A stretch of DNA of 64,000 nucleotides from Achromobacter spanius (GCF_003994415.1 NZ_CP034689.1:1550001-1614000), one strand, 5' to 3'. Shown: positions 1 through 8,151, numbered from the stretch's first letter. The notes: a model not told the origin generated them from the sequence alone. Made by a program: numbers and translations.

Positions 1-643
1 GGAACGAGGAGAAGTCGGCGGTGCCCAGCGGTGCCCGTACTTCGCCCTTGATTTCACCGCCGGCGTCTTTGACGACCTTGATCGTGTCGCGTTCAAGCGC
101 ATGGCCGAACGCATAGTCAGCGGTCAGGAAGAACCAGCTCTTGCCGCCGTCTTTCACCACGGCGGAACCCGTGCCGCGCGCCAGTGCCACGGTGTCGTAG
201 GCATAGTGCACGGTGTAGGGCGAACATTGGGCGTTGGTCAGGTCGGAAGCGCCGGCGCCGATGGCGATGAACGGCTTCTTCTTCTCGGCGGCCACGGCCG
301 CCATGGCCAGGCTGGTGGCAGAATTCGTACCGGCGATGATGACATCGACCTTCTGTTGGTCGAACCATTCGCGGGCGCGGGACGACGCGATGTCGGCCTT
401 GTTCTGGTGGTCGGCGGAGACGACTTCGATCTTCTTGCCGTTGATCGACCCGCCCATCTCGTCGACCGCCATGCGGATCGCGTCCAGACCGGCCTTGCCG
501 TCGATGTCTGAATAGACACCCGACATGTCGGTGATGAAGCCGATGCGGATGACATCGTCGGAGATACCTTGCGCGTGGGCGGTTGCCCCTGCAAATCCCA
601 GGCCCGCCATGGCCAGTGCAGCAGTGATGGTGTGCAGCTTCAT
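1..643 (-). CDS. Branched-chain-amino-acid-type ABC transporter substrate-binding protein (partial, 3' end outside window)
   Basis: Periplasmic ligand-binding protein of the LivJ/LivK fold; about 214 N-terminal codons are present and the gene runs off the left edge. The start is the ATG at 643 (read leftwards), preceded by an AGAGGAG ribosome site. An N-terminal signal peptide ends near AHAQG, followed by the family pattern IRIGFITDMSGVYSD and later SADHQNKAD and DYAFGHALE. It lies downstream of livG and livF on the same strand, so it probably supplies ligand to that importer. It is clearly homologous to the binding protein at 58210-59427 (shared TDMSG, NQNKAD/HQNKAD, LTN.ECSP/LTN.QCSP, DYAFGH). 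The ligand cannot be read from the sequence; this type also binds aromatic and other organic acids. Confidence 0.9.
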   Translation of the reverse strand, partial: MKLHTITAALAMAGLGFAGATAHAQGISDDVIRIGFITDMSGVYSDIDGKAGLDAIRMAVDEMGGSINGKKIEVVSADHQNKADIASSRAREWFDQQKVDVIIAGTNSATSLAMAAVAAEKKKPFIAIGAGASDLTNAQCSPYTVHYAYDTVALARGTGSAVVKDGGKSWFFLTADYAFGHALERDTIKVVKDAGGEIKGEVRAPLGTADFSSF

Positions 644-704
644 GGGATGACTCCTCTTCCCTACGGTGTAGTGTTGCCGGGGTTCCGGCGGATGACAGGT
701 TGTT

Positions 705-1415
705 TTAGACGCCCAGCAATTCGTTGAGCGTGTCCTGTTTTTCTGAAAGTTCTGCGGCTTCGAAATGCTCGACGATCTGCCCGTGCTCCATGACATAGAA
801 GCGATCGGCCAGCGGAGCCGCGAAGCGGAAATTCTGTTCCACCATGACGATGGTGTATCCGCGCTGCTTCAGGGCCGTGATCATGCGGGCCAGCGCCTGC
901 ACGATGACGGGCGCCAGGCCTTCCGAGATTTCGTCCAATAGCAGCAGGTTGGCGCCGGTGCGCAAGATGCGCGCTACCGCCAGCATCTGCTGTTCACCGC
1001 CCGACAAGCGCGTGCCCGGAGAATTCCGGCGCTCTTGCAGGTTGGGGAACATGTCGTAGATTTCGGCCAGCGACATGCCGCCGCCCAGCGAACCGACCAC
1101 GGGGGGCAGCAGCAGGTTTTCTTCGCAGGACAAGCTGGCGAAGATGCCGCGTTCTTCGGGGCAATAGCCCACGCCCAGGTGGGCAATCTTATAAGTGGGC
1201 AGGTCGATGGCTTCGGTGCCATGGATGCGCACCGAACCCTTGCGGGATCCGGTCAGACCCAGAATGGCCCGCAGCGTCGTGGTGCGGCCGGCGCCATTGC
1301 GGCCCAGCAACGTGACCACTTCGCCTTGTCCCACGCGCATATCCACGCCGTGCAGGATATGCGATTCCCCGTACCAGGCTTGCAAGCCCGAGATTTCGAG
1401 TGCCGGGGTGCTCAT
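705..1415 (-). CDS. livF: ABC transporter ATP-binding protein, LivF type
   Basis: Cytoplasmic ATPase subunit of a branched-chain-amino-acid-type importer, 236 residues, the normal LivF size. Walker A lies at residues 38-45 but reads GRNGAGRT: the invariant lysine is arginine (R44). The signature LSGGEQQ and Walker B LLLLDEISEGL are intact, as is the H-loop region. Its start overlaps the livG stop by 4 bases, so the two are translationally coupled and probably form the ATPase pair of one transporter. The substrate-binding gene follows 61 bases downstream. No permease gene (livH or livM) is visible here; they may lie beyond the left edge. The family call is firm; the substrate is unknown. Confidence 0.93.
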   Translation of the reverse strand: MSTPALEISGLQAWYGESHILHGVDMRVGQGEVVTLLGRNGAGRTTTLRAILGLTGSRKGSVRIHGTEAIDLPTYKIAHLGVGYCPEERGIFASLSCEENLLLPPVVGSLGGGMSLAEIYDMFPNLQERRNSPGTRLSGGEQQMLAVARILRTGANLLLLDEISEGLAPVIVQALARMITALKQRGYTIVMVEQNFRFAAPLADRFYVMEHGQIVEHFEAAELSEKQDTLNELLGV

Positions 1416-2185
1416 GCGTGCGCTCCTTGAAGTTCGCCGTCGGTGGTGCCCATATAGGCCTGCATCACGGCGGGGTGGCGCGAGACTTCGGCATACGAGC
1501 CCTCTGCCAGCACCGCGCCGCGCGACAGCACGGTGATGGTGTTGGCGATGGAGGACACGACGTTCATGTTGTGTTCCACCATCAGGATCGTGCGCCCGGC
1601 GCTGACGCGCTTGATCAACTGCGTGACGCGGTGCACGTCTTCGTGCCCCATGCCCTGAGTGGGCTCGTCAAGCAGCATCAGTTCGGGTTCCATGGCCAGC
1701 GTCGTGGCGATTTCCAGCGCGCGCTTGCGGCCATACGGCAGGTTCACCGTGGTTTCGTCCGCGAAGGCGCCCAGGTCCACTTGTTCAAGCAGCGCGCGGG
1801 CGGGCTCGTTCAACGAGGCCAGCCGCTTGTCGCTTTGCCAGAAGTGGAACGACAACCCGGTCTTGCGCTGCAGACCGATGCGCACGTTCTCAAGCACGGT
1901 CAGGTGAGGGAACACCGCCGATATCTGGAACGAACGGATGATGCCGCGCCGCGCGATCTGCGCGGGACGTTCGCCCGTAATGTCGATGCCGTTGAACTTG
2001 ATGGTTCCCGACGTGGGCGATAAAAACTTGGTAAGCAGGTTGAAGCATGTCGTCTTGCCCGCGCCGTTTGGCCCGATCAATGCATGAATCTCGCCCCGCT
2101 TGATACGCAAATCGACCCCATTGACCGCGACGAATCCGCGGAACTCCTTGGTGAGGCCTTTTGTCTCCAGGATTGTGTCATCCAT
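1412..2185 (-). CDS. livG: ABC transporter ATP-binding protein, LivG type
   Basis: Second cytoplasmic ATPase of the importer, 257 residues. Walker A GPNGAGKT is at residues 38-45 with the normal lysine. The signature region is LPYGRKR rather than LSGGQ, a form common in LivG, followed by Walker B LMLLDEPTQGM. The C-terminal region carries a second helical insert typical of LivG. It is the first gene of the operon livG-livF-binding protein on the minus strand, with a 4-base overlap to livF. The upstream 275 bases contain a perfect dyad (2366-2385) that could be an operator. The substrate is not identifiable. Confidence 0.93.
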   Translation of the reverse strand: MDDTILETKGLTKEFRGFVAVNGVDLRIKRGEIHALIGPNGAGKTTCFNLLTKFLSPTSGTIKFNGIDITGERPAQIARRGIIRSFQISAVFPHLTVLENVRIGLQRKTGLSFHFWQSDKRLASLNEPARALLEQVDLGAFADETTVNLPYGRKRALEIATTLAMEPELMLLDEPTQGMGHEDVHRVTQLIKRVSAGRTILMVEHNMNVVSSIANTITVLSRGAVLAEGSYAEVSRHPAVMQAYMGTTDGELQGAHA

Positions 2186-2460
2186 GTTCGCTGCACCAGC
2201 GTTGTATTTATATGGTCTCTGCCTGCCGTCATTGCGCCAAGCCCCCGCAGGGCGGAAATCCTAACGATCTTTCGTAGTTTTCCGATGAGTTGCCGGCGAG
2301 TATGCGGACGTCGCAATCAAAATTCCATGAGGGTTTTACATAGGTTTTGCAGTGCGGAAAGGGCAATTGTCGGCAGGCCGACAATACGTGCGCCGCAAGG
2401 CGGGAAAACCCTTTTTACTGAGCAATGCGTTGCAGCAAAACCGCTTTGATGTGCGTGACC
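2186..2460. other. Intergenic region upstream of livG
   Basis: No credible gene. The part next to livG contains an AT-rich tract (around 2205-2212, TTTATATG) that could form a -10 element for the minus-strand operon, but no well-spaced -35 was found. A perfect inverted repeat lies at 2366-2385. Small open frames here lack ribosome sites and coding character. Confidence 0.5.
2366..2385. promoter_or_regulatory. Perfect 8-bp dyad upstream of livG, possible operator
   Basis: ATTGTCGG, a 4-base spacer and CCGACAAT form a perfect inverted repeat about 180 bases upstream of the livG start. It has no T tract, so it is not a terminator. Binding by a dimeric regulator is an inference. Confidence 0.35.
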
Positions 2461-2641
2461 CGTAGGATGGGTGCAGCGCGCGAAGCCCTACAAAAAAAAC
2501 TGATGAATGCCGCGCGAAACCCATCAAGCAGCGGTGAATATTAAGAATATTCAGCCACAGCACAACGTCCATGTGATGGGTTTCGCGCGAACGAAATCAG
2601 TGTTCTTGGCGCAGGCCTTGGCGCGCTACACCCATCCTACG
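2461..2641. repeat. Palindromic intergenic repeat element, copy 1 (13-bp terminal inverted repeats)
   Basis: The element begins CGTAGGATGGGTG and ends with its exact reverse complement CACCCATCCTACG. The two halves also match imperfectly over about 69 bases (for example CGCGCGAAACCCATCA on the left and TGATGGGTTTCGCGCG on the right), with TGAATATT-AAG-AATATTCA near the centre. The 181-bp unit has no coding capacity and could fold into one long hairpin. A diverged copy starts at 3952. It resembles a MITE or BIME; elements with GTAGG...CCTAC ends are common between bacterial genes. It lies just downstream of nth and may affect transcript 3' ends. Confidence 0.85.
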
Positions 2642-2663
2642 ACTTGCACGAAGCAAGCCTAGA

Positions 2664-3299
2664 TCACGCCACCGTCTTCTGCTTGAATTCGCACAAGTCC
2701 GAGATTCCGCATTGCGGGCATTTTGGCGTACGCGCCACACAGATGTAGCGGCCGTGCAGGATCAGCCAGTGATGCGCGTCCTGGATGTATTCGCGGGGAA
2801 CGAACTTCACGAGTTTGTCTTCAACTTCCAACACGTTCTTGCCTGGCGCGATACCCGTGCGATTCGACACGCGGAAAATGTGCGTGTCCACCGCCATCGT
2901 GGGTTGGCCGAACGCCGTGTTGAGCACCACGTTGGCCGTTTTGCGGCCCACGCCGGGCAGCGATTCCAGTGCTTCACGCGTTTGCGGCACTTCGCCGCCG
3001 TGATGTTCAAGCAAGATCCGACAGGTGGCGATCGTGTTCTTGGCCTTGGTGCGATACAGCCCGATGGTCTTGATGAAATCGGACAAGCCTTCTTCGCCCA
3101 GTGCCAGCAGGGCTTCGGGCGTGCCGTACTGCGGGAAGAACTTGCGCGTAGCGATGTTGACGGACTTGTCGGTGGCTTGCGCCGACAACAGCACCGCGAT
3201 CAGCAACTGAAACGGCGTGTCGTATTCCAGTTCGGTGGTGGGGTGCGGGTTTGCCGCTTGCAGGCGGGCGAAGATTTCACGGCGTTTGGCTGCGTTCAT
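2664..3299 (-). CDS. nth: Endonuclease III (DNA glycosylase/AP lyase)
   Basis: Base-excision repair enzyme that removes oxidised pyrimidines and cleaves the abasic site. At 211 residues it is the same length as the E. coli enzyme. The helix-hairpin-helix LPGVGRKTAN is at 114-123 with catalytic K120 and, further on, D138 (VDTH). The C-terminal [4Fe-4S] cluster ligands are C187, C194, C197 and C203 (C-X6-C-X2-C-X5-C). The start ATG overlaps the stop of the RnfB-like gene upstream (ATGA), so the two are translationally coupled, a pairing seen in many beta- and gammaproteobacteria. The palindromic repeat lies immediately downstream. Confidence 0.98.
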   Translation of the reverse strand: MNAAKRREIFARLQAANPHPTTELEYDTPFQLLIAVLLSAQATDKSVNIATRKFFPQYGTPEALLALGEEGLSDFIKTIGLYRTKAKNTIATCRILLEHHGGEVPQTREALESLPGVGRKTANVVLNTAFGQPTMAVDTHIFRVSNRTGIAPGKNVLEVEDKLVKFVPREYIQDAHHWLILHGRYICVARTPKCPQCGISDLCEFKQKTVA

Positions 3300-3934
3300 G
3301 ACTGCGTGGGATTGCGGCGAGCCCGAGCACGGGCCAGCGCGGATTCAATGGCGGAGCGCTTGCGGTCTTCGCTTTGCGCGTCGTCGACTACCGGGGCGCT
3401 GGGGGCGGCGGGTGCTTCTGGCGCCATCAGACGCGCATTATCGGCGGCCAGGCGTTCAACGCGGGCCAGGTGGTTACGATGGCGCTGGCGGCTGATGCTG
3501 GCGTCCTGCGCGGTCCAGGCGCGTCCAGCGGGCACCATCTGAATACAGTCCACGGGACAGGGCGCCACGCACAGGTCGCAGCCGGTGCACCAATCGGCAA
3601 GCACGGTGTGCATGTGCTTGTTGGCGCCCACGATGGCATCCACGGGACAGGCCTGAATGCACAGCGTACAGCCGATGCAGTGCGATTCATCGATGCGAGC
3701 AACCAGCAGCGGACCCGGTTCGCCGCGCTCAAGGTCCAGCGGGAGGGCAGGCGTTTGCACCAGCGCGGCCAGCGCGGCGATGCCCTCATCGCCACCCGGC
3801 GGACAGCGGTTGATGGGTGCCGAGCCTTGCGCGATAGCCTCGGCATAAGGCCGACAGCCGTCATAGCCGCACTTGGTACATTGCGTCTGAGGCAGCAAAG
3901 CGTCAACACGGTCCGCAAGCAAACGAGAATTCAT
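3296..3934 (-). CDS. rnfB: RnfB/RsxB-like iron-sulfur protein without membrane anchor
   Basis: Electron-transfer protein of the RnfB family, 212 residues from the ATG at 3934. A longer frame to 3994 runs into repeat DNA and is not used. The Fes domain ligands are C19, C22, C27 and C44 (QCTKCGYDGC), followed by two ferredoxin motifs, CIGCTLCIQACPVD and CTGCDLCVAPCPVD. The C-terminal about 70 residues are a charged, Ala/Arg-rich helical tail. True RnfB proteins begin with a membrane helix; this one starts directly at the Fes domain. No rnfACDGE genes are nearby. It is coupled to nth by a 4-base overlap, so its partner may be a soluble reductase or an Fe-S enzyme. The partner is inferred. Confidence 0.88.
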   Translation of the reverse strand: MNSRLLADRVDALLPQTQCTKCGYDGCRPYAEAIAQGSAPINRCPPGGDEGIAALAALVQTPALPLDLERGEPGPLLVARIDESHCIGCTLCIQACPVDAIVGANKHMHTVLADWCTGCDLCVAPCPVDCIQMVPAGRAWTAQDASISRQRHRNHLARVERLAADNARLMAPEAPAAPSAPVVDDAQSEDRKRSAIESALARARARRNPTQS

Positions 3935-3951
3935 GATGTGCAACAAAAAAA

Positions 3952-4170
3952 CGTAGGATGGGTGGAGCGCGGCACCACCAAGGCAAGAACCCAATCCCCA
4001 AACGCGCGCAACCCATCAAGCAGCGCCGGCACCAAGGCAACACTAGCCACAGCACCACCACACCCAACAAATAGCTCAACGCGCGCAATCCATCAAACCA
4101 CGCAGGCGCCATGGCGACTTCCGCCACAGCACCCACCCATCTGATGAATTACGCGCGCTTGAGGCCCAAG
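3952..4170. repeat. Diverged copy of the palindromic intergenic repeat with an internal duplicated segment
   Basis: The left end CGTAGGATGGGTG (3952-3964) and CGCGCGCAACCCATCAAG from 4003 match copy 1 with nearly the same spacing (51 versus 50 bases). Inside, a segment of about 55 bases is repeated imperfectly (about 4001-4059 and 4079-4134, each with CGCGCGCAA.CCATCAA and CCACAGCACC). The right end is not a clean inverted repeat. No gene is present between rnfB and phaZ. Confidence 0.7.
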
Positions 4171-4206
4171 ACCAGGATCAGGGGCAGGCTTCGAGCTTAG
4201 CTAAGC

Positions 4207-5433
4207 CTAAGCCGATTGCCGGATGAATTCGGCAATTTTAGGACAGATCATTTCGCGCCAGCGGCGGCCCGAGAAAATCCCGTAATGGCCGCAGTTCGGC
4301 GCGGTGTAGTGCGACTTGCGCTCGGCCGGGATGTTCTTGCACAGCTTGATCGCCGCGCGGGTCTGGCCCTGGCCCGAGATATCGTCCAGCTCGCCTTCAA
4401 TGGTGAAGAGAGCAACCTGCTTGATATCAGCAGGACGCACGGTCTGGCCGTCGACTTCCCAGGTACCGCTGGGCAGCGCGAAGTCCTGGAACACCATGCG
4501 GATCGTGTCCAGGTAGAACTCTGCCGGCATGTCCAGCACCGCGTTGTATTCGTCGTAGAAACGGCGGTGCGCCTCGGCGTCGCTGTCGTCGCCACGCAGC
4601 AGGTCCAGGTAGAACTCGTAATGCGACTTCATGTGGCGGTCCGGGTTCATGGCCATGAACCCGGCGTGCTGCAGAAAGCCCGGATACACCTTGCGGCCGG
4701 CGCCCGGATAGCGCGGCGGCACGGGGTGGATCACCTGGCTTTCAAACCAGGAATACGGCTTGGTTGTGGCCAGGCGATTCACCTGCGTGGGCGACTGGCG
4801 CGGGTCGATGGGGCCGCCCATCATCACCATGCTGCGCGGCTGGCAGGGGTCGTTGGCGGTGGCCATCAACGACACGGCGGCCAGCACCGGCACGGTGGGC
4901 TGGCAAACCGAAATGACGTGCACGTCCGGCCCCAGGTGCCGAATGAAATCCTGCACGTAGCGGACATAGTCGTTCAGGTGGAACGGCCCCGCCGACAGGG
5001 GCACCATGCGGGCGTCGACCCAATCCGTCACGTAGACATCATGGGCGGGCAGCAAGGCGCGCACCGTGTCACGCAGCAAGGTCGCGTGGTGGCCCGAAAG
5101 CGGGGCAACCAGCAGAACCTTCGGGTCATCCTTGTTGGCGCCGCGAACGTCGCGATGAAAGTGCACCAGACGGCAAAAGGGCTTGTCCAGCGCAACGGCT
5201 TCGGTCACGTGGACCGATTTGCCGTTGATGTCGGTGGCGGGCAGATTCCAGGCGGGCTTCTGGTATTCCTTGCCGATACGGGTCATCAACTCATACCCGG
5301 CGGCCATTTGGCGGGAAATCGGGGTGTAAGCGAGGGGGCTGTAGGGGCTGGAGAACAGTTGAGAACCGGCATCCGTGAATGCAGCGAACGGAGTCAGGAA
5401 GGCGCGCTGCATTTCGTGCAATTGGTACAGCAT
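4207..5433 (-). CDS. phaZ: Intracellular polyhydroxyalkanoate (PHB) depolymerase
   Basis: Degrades stored poly-3-hydroxybutyrate granules in the cytoplasm. The 408 residues match the Ralstonia PhaZ1-type family, which begins MLYQLHEMQRA and has no signal peptide. The nucleophile of these enzymes is cysteine, here C177 in SVCQPTV. The C-terminal histidine lies in NCGHYGIFSGRRWR and an acidic residue precedes it in the EGELDDISG segment. It is a single gene flanked by repeat DNA downstream and fpr upstream. A weak ribosome site (AGAAGGA) lies about 10 bases before the ATG. The family is firm; granule association is known for the family but not visible here. Confidence 0.95.
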   Translation of the reverse strand: MLYQLHEMQRAFLTPFAAFTDAGSQLFSSPYSPLAYTPISRQMAAGYELMTRIGKEYQKPAWNLPATDINGKSVHVTEAVALDKPFCRLVHFHRDVRGANKDDPKVLLVAPLSGHHATLLRDTVRALLPAHDVYVTDWVDARMVPLSAGPFHLNDYVRYVQDFIRHLGPDVHVISVCQPTVPVLAAVSLMATANDPCQPRSMVMMGGPIDPRQSPTQVNRLATTKPYSWFESQVIHPVPPRYPGAGRKVYPGFLQHAGFMAMNPDRHMKSHYEFYLDLLRGDDSDAEAHRRFYDEYNAVLDMPAEFYLDTIRMVFQDFALPSGTWEVDGQTVRPADIKQVALFTIEGELDDISGQGQTRAAIKLCKNIPAERKSHYTAPNCGHYGIFSGRRWREMICPKIAEFIRQSA

Positions 5434-5645
5434 TTGGGATATGTCCTTCTGGGTCGTGCGTGTGACCCGATTATTGCGCCGCGGACTAAAGATATATCCA
5501 ATCAGCCTAAAGAAACTGCCACAAGAACCGGGAATATGTTGCTAAAAAGAGACCCGTCATCCCATTACGCACCAGTTTAGGGCGTTTTTTGACCCTGCAT
5601 AGAGACTAAACGGAGGATTTATGCACTACGCCGGGCCGTGCGGGG

Positions 5646-6446
5646 TCACCAGTAATTTTCCACCGCCAGGTTGCCGGGAATGCCCCGACGGCCAGGCTTG
5701 AAACCGCGTTCGCCCAGCAGCTTGCGGGCGTCCGCCAGCATGTCCGGATTGCCGCAAAGCATGACCTTCGCCTGCTCGGGATCCAGCGGCAGCCCGGCCA
5801 ATTGCTCAAGCCTGCCATCGGCGATCAGGGTGGTCAGGCGTTCCTGCGGCATGCCGGGCAGCGCTTCGCGGGTAGCGATGGGCAGGTATACGAGCTTGCG
5901 CGGATCGGCCGCGAACAGCGGCGCCAGATCCGGTTGCTTGCGCCAGGATTCGATTTCTTCGCGGTAAGCCAGTTCCGCCTTGGTGCGCACGCCATGCACC
6001 AGGATGATGCGGCGATAGGCGCGCCACGTTGCGGGGTCGCGCAGGATGGACAGATAGGCCGACAGCCCCGTGCCGGAGGCCAGCAGCCACAGGTCGCCGC
6101 CCGGTGTGAAGCGCTCCAGGGTCAGGAACCCGTAGGGGGCTTTTTCCACGTACAGCGCGTCACCCGGTTGCAATTGCGCCATGCGCGGGCTGAACAGGCC
6201 ATCGGGGACCACGATGGAATAGAACTCCAGCCCGGACTCATGCGGGGCCGACACCATCGAATACGCGCGCCAGAGCGTGGGCGGGCCGTCGGGATCATCG
6301 GCGCTTGGCAAACCGACCCGGGCAAACTGGCCCGGCAGGAACGTGTACCCGGCGTCGCGCGTCACGCGCAAGGAGAACAGCTTGTCGGGCACCCAGGTAT
6401 GGACGTGGGTTACGGTCTGGCGCGTGTATTTGGAGTCGTCGGTCAT
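5646..6446 (-). CDS. fpr: Ferredoxin-NADP+ reductase
   Basis: FAD enzyme that moves electrons between NADPH and ferredoxin or flavodoxin, 266 residues, the usual size for the short bacterial Fpr class. The FAD-binding motif is RAYSMVS near residue 61, the NADP-binding region has LLASGTGLSAYLSILRD, and the C-terminus carries LCGNPDMLADARKLL and ends in a short aromatic tail (VENYW) typical of this class. It lies 49 bases downstream of fdxA on the same strand, so a 7Fe ferredoxin and its reductase are likely co-transcribed. In related bacteria fpr belongs to the oxidative stress response; no regulatory site was recognised. Confidence 0.95.
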   Translation of the reverse strand: MTDDSKYTRQTVTHVHTWVPDKLFSLRVTRDAGYTFLPGQFARVGLPSADDPDGPPTLWRAYSMVSAPHESGLEFYSIVVPDGLFSPRMAQLQPGDALYVEKAPYGFLTLERFTPGGDLWLLASGTGLSAYLSILRDPATWRAYRRIILVHGVRTKAELAYREEIESWRKQPDLAPLFAADPRKLVYLPIATREALPGMPQERLTTLIADGRLEQLAGLPLDPEQAKVMLCGNPDMLADARKLLGERGFKPGRRGIPGNLAVENYW

Positions 6447-6495
6447 CGGGGCATCGCGCGAGGCCGGCCGCCAAAGGGACGCCGGCGCTCGTGGA

Positions 6496-6819
6496 TTATT
6501 TTTCCAGGTATTGCAGCTTGTCCTGCTTGCCGTTCCATTCGTCGGCGTCCGGCAGGGGCTTCTTGGCGCGGCTGATGCTGGCGAACTCGGGCGAGAGTTC
6601 AGCGTTCAGCGCGATGAAATTCATCTGGTCCTGGGGCACATCTTCTTCGGCGTAGATGGCATTGGCCGGGCATTCCGGGATGCAGACGGCGCAGTCGATG
6701 CATTCGTCAGGATCGATCACGAGGAAGTTCGGACCCTCACGAAAACAGTCCACCGGGCACACATCAACGCAATCGGTGTACTTGCACTTAATACAGTTTT
6801 CGGTGACAACGTGGGTCAT
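6496..6819 (-). CDS. fdxA: 7Fe ferredoxin FdxA ([3Fe-4S][4Fe-4S])
   Basis: Small electron carrier, 107 residues. The cluster ligands match the Azotobacter-type 7Fe ferredoxin: C9, C17 and C50 for the 3Fe cluster, and C21, C40, C43 and C46 for the 4Fe cluster (CVDVCPVDC, CIDCAVCIPECP). The C-terminal extension of about 45 residues is typical of FdxA. The gene is divergent from pncB (156-base gap) and upstream of fpr on the same strand, which is the probable redox partner. Confidence 0.97.
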   Translation of the reverse strand: MTHVVTENCIKCKYTDCVDVCPVDCFREGPNFLVIDPDECIDCAVCIPECPANAIYAEEDVPQDQMNFIALNAELSPEFASISRAKKPLPDADEWNGKQDKLQYLEK

Positions 6820-6975
6820 TCAGGAACTCCGGGATCGGCGGCTTTTGTGTCTTGTTGGGCGGATTTTACCCAATGCGCGCCCGATGTGCCGGTAATACCC
6901 GTATTGACATCGTGGCCCATGGCCCTGAACCCCGTGTTCTCTATGCTATGGTGTCGCGAAACGATACGCGCAACC

Positions 6976-8151
6976 ATGATAATCACCTCGCTGCTCGACA
7001 CCGATCTGTATAAATTCAGCATGATGCAGGTGGTACTGCATCAGTTTCCCGCTGCACAGGTCGAGTACCGTTACAAGTGCCGCACCGCTGGGGCCGACCT
7101 GCGCCCCTATCTGGATGAAATCCGCGAAGAGGTGCACCAGCTTTGCCAGTTGCGCTTCACCCAGGACGAACTGGATTACCTGGGCGGCTTGCGCTTCATC
7201 AAAAGTGACTTCGTCGACTTCCTCGGCTTGTTCCACCTGCCCGAGCGTTGCATCCACATCAGCGAAGGCGACGCGCCCGGCGAGATCTCGATTGAAGTGA
7301 AAGGCCCCTGGCTGCACACGATTCTGTTCGAGATCCCGGTGCTGGCCATCGTCAACGAGGTCTACTTCCGCAACACCCGCAAGAACCCCGATTGGGAAGA
7401 GGGCCGCCAACGCCTGCAGTCCAAGATGCATCTGGTGCTGGACGACCCCGCGCTGGCCGATTTCCGCGTGGCCGAATATGGTACGCGCCGCCGCTTCTCG
7501 AAGGTCTGGCACCAGGAAGTGGTGTCCACCATGAAGGCCCAGATGGGCGAGCACTTCGCTGGCACCAGCAATGTGTTGCTGGCCAAGCAGCATGAAGTGC
7601 TGCCGTTGGGCACGATGGGCCACGAATACCTGCAAGCCTGCCAGGCGTTGGGCCCGCGCCTGCGCGATTCGCAGGTGTTCGCGCTGGAAGTCTGGGCGAA
7701 GGAATACCGTGGCGACCTGGGCATTGCCCTGTCGGACGTCTACGGCATGGACGCCTTCCTGCGCGACTTCGACATGTATTTCTGCAAGCTCTTCGACGGC
7801 GCCCGCCATGATTCCGGCGACCCCTTCGTCTGGGGCGAACGGCTGCTTGAGCACTACCGCAAGAACCGCGTGGACCCGCGCGCCAAGACGCTGGTGTTCT
7901 CGGATTCGTTGACGTTCCCGCGCGCCATCGAGCTGGCGCGCCAGTTCGCCGGGCGCTGCAAGGTGTCGTTCGGCATTGGCACCAACCTGACCAACGACCT
8001 GGGCCACGAGCCGCTGCAGATCGTCATGAAGATGGTCCGCTGCAACGGGCAACCGGTGGCCAAGGTGTCCGACGCGCCTGAAAAGACCATGTGCGACGAT
8101 CCCGCCTACCTGGCGTATTTGCGCCAGGTGTTCCAGCTACCGCCCGCCTGA
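6976..8151 (+). CDS. pncB: Nicotinate phosphoribosyltransferase
   Basis: NAD salvage enzyme that converts nicotinate and PRPP to nicotinate mononucleotide with ATP use. The ATG at 6976 gives 391 residues beginning MIITSLLDTDLYKFSMMQ, the expected N-terminus; upstream in-frame codons are non-coding sequence antisense to fdxA. Conserved segments include YRYKCR, FGTRRRFS-like YGTRRRFSK and GIGTNLTND near the phosphate site. It is divergent from fdxA and followed by ridA after 70 bases. No clear ribosome site precedes the start. Confidence 0.95.
   Translation: MIITSLLDTDLYKFSMMQVVLHQFPAAQVEYRYKCRTAGADLRPYLDEIREEVHQLCQLRFTQDELDYLGGLRFIKSDFVDFLGLFHLPERCIHISEGDAPGEISIEVKGPWLHTILFEIPVLAIVNEVYFRNTRKNPDWEEGRQRLQSKMHLVLDDPALADFRVAEYGTRRRFSKVWHQEVVSTMKAQMGEHFAGTSNVLLAKQHEVLPLGTMGHEYLQACQALGPRLRDSQVFALEVWAKEYRGDLGIALSDVYGMDAFLRDFDMYFCKLFDGARHDSGDPFVWGERLLEHYRKNRVDPRAKTLVFSDSLTFPRAIELARQFAGRCKVSFGIGTNLTNDLGHEPLQIVMKMVRCNGQPVAKVSDAPEKTMCDDPAYLAYLRQVFQLPPA

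Noticed and set aside
6904..6947. TTGACA and TATGCT upstream of pncB as a promoter
   Set aside because: The two hexamers are 32 bases apart, too far for a sigma-70 promoter.
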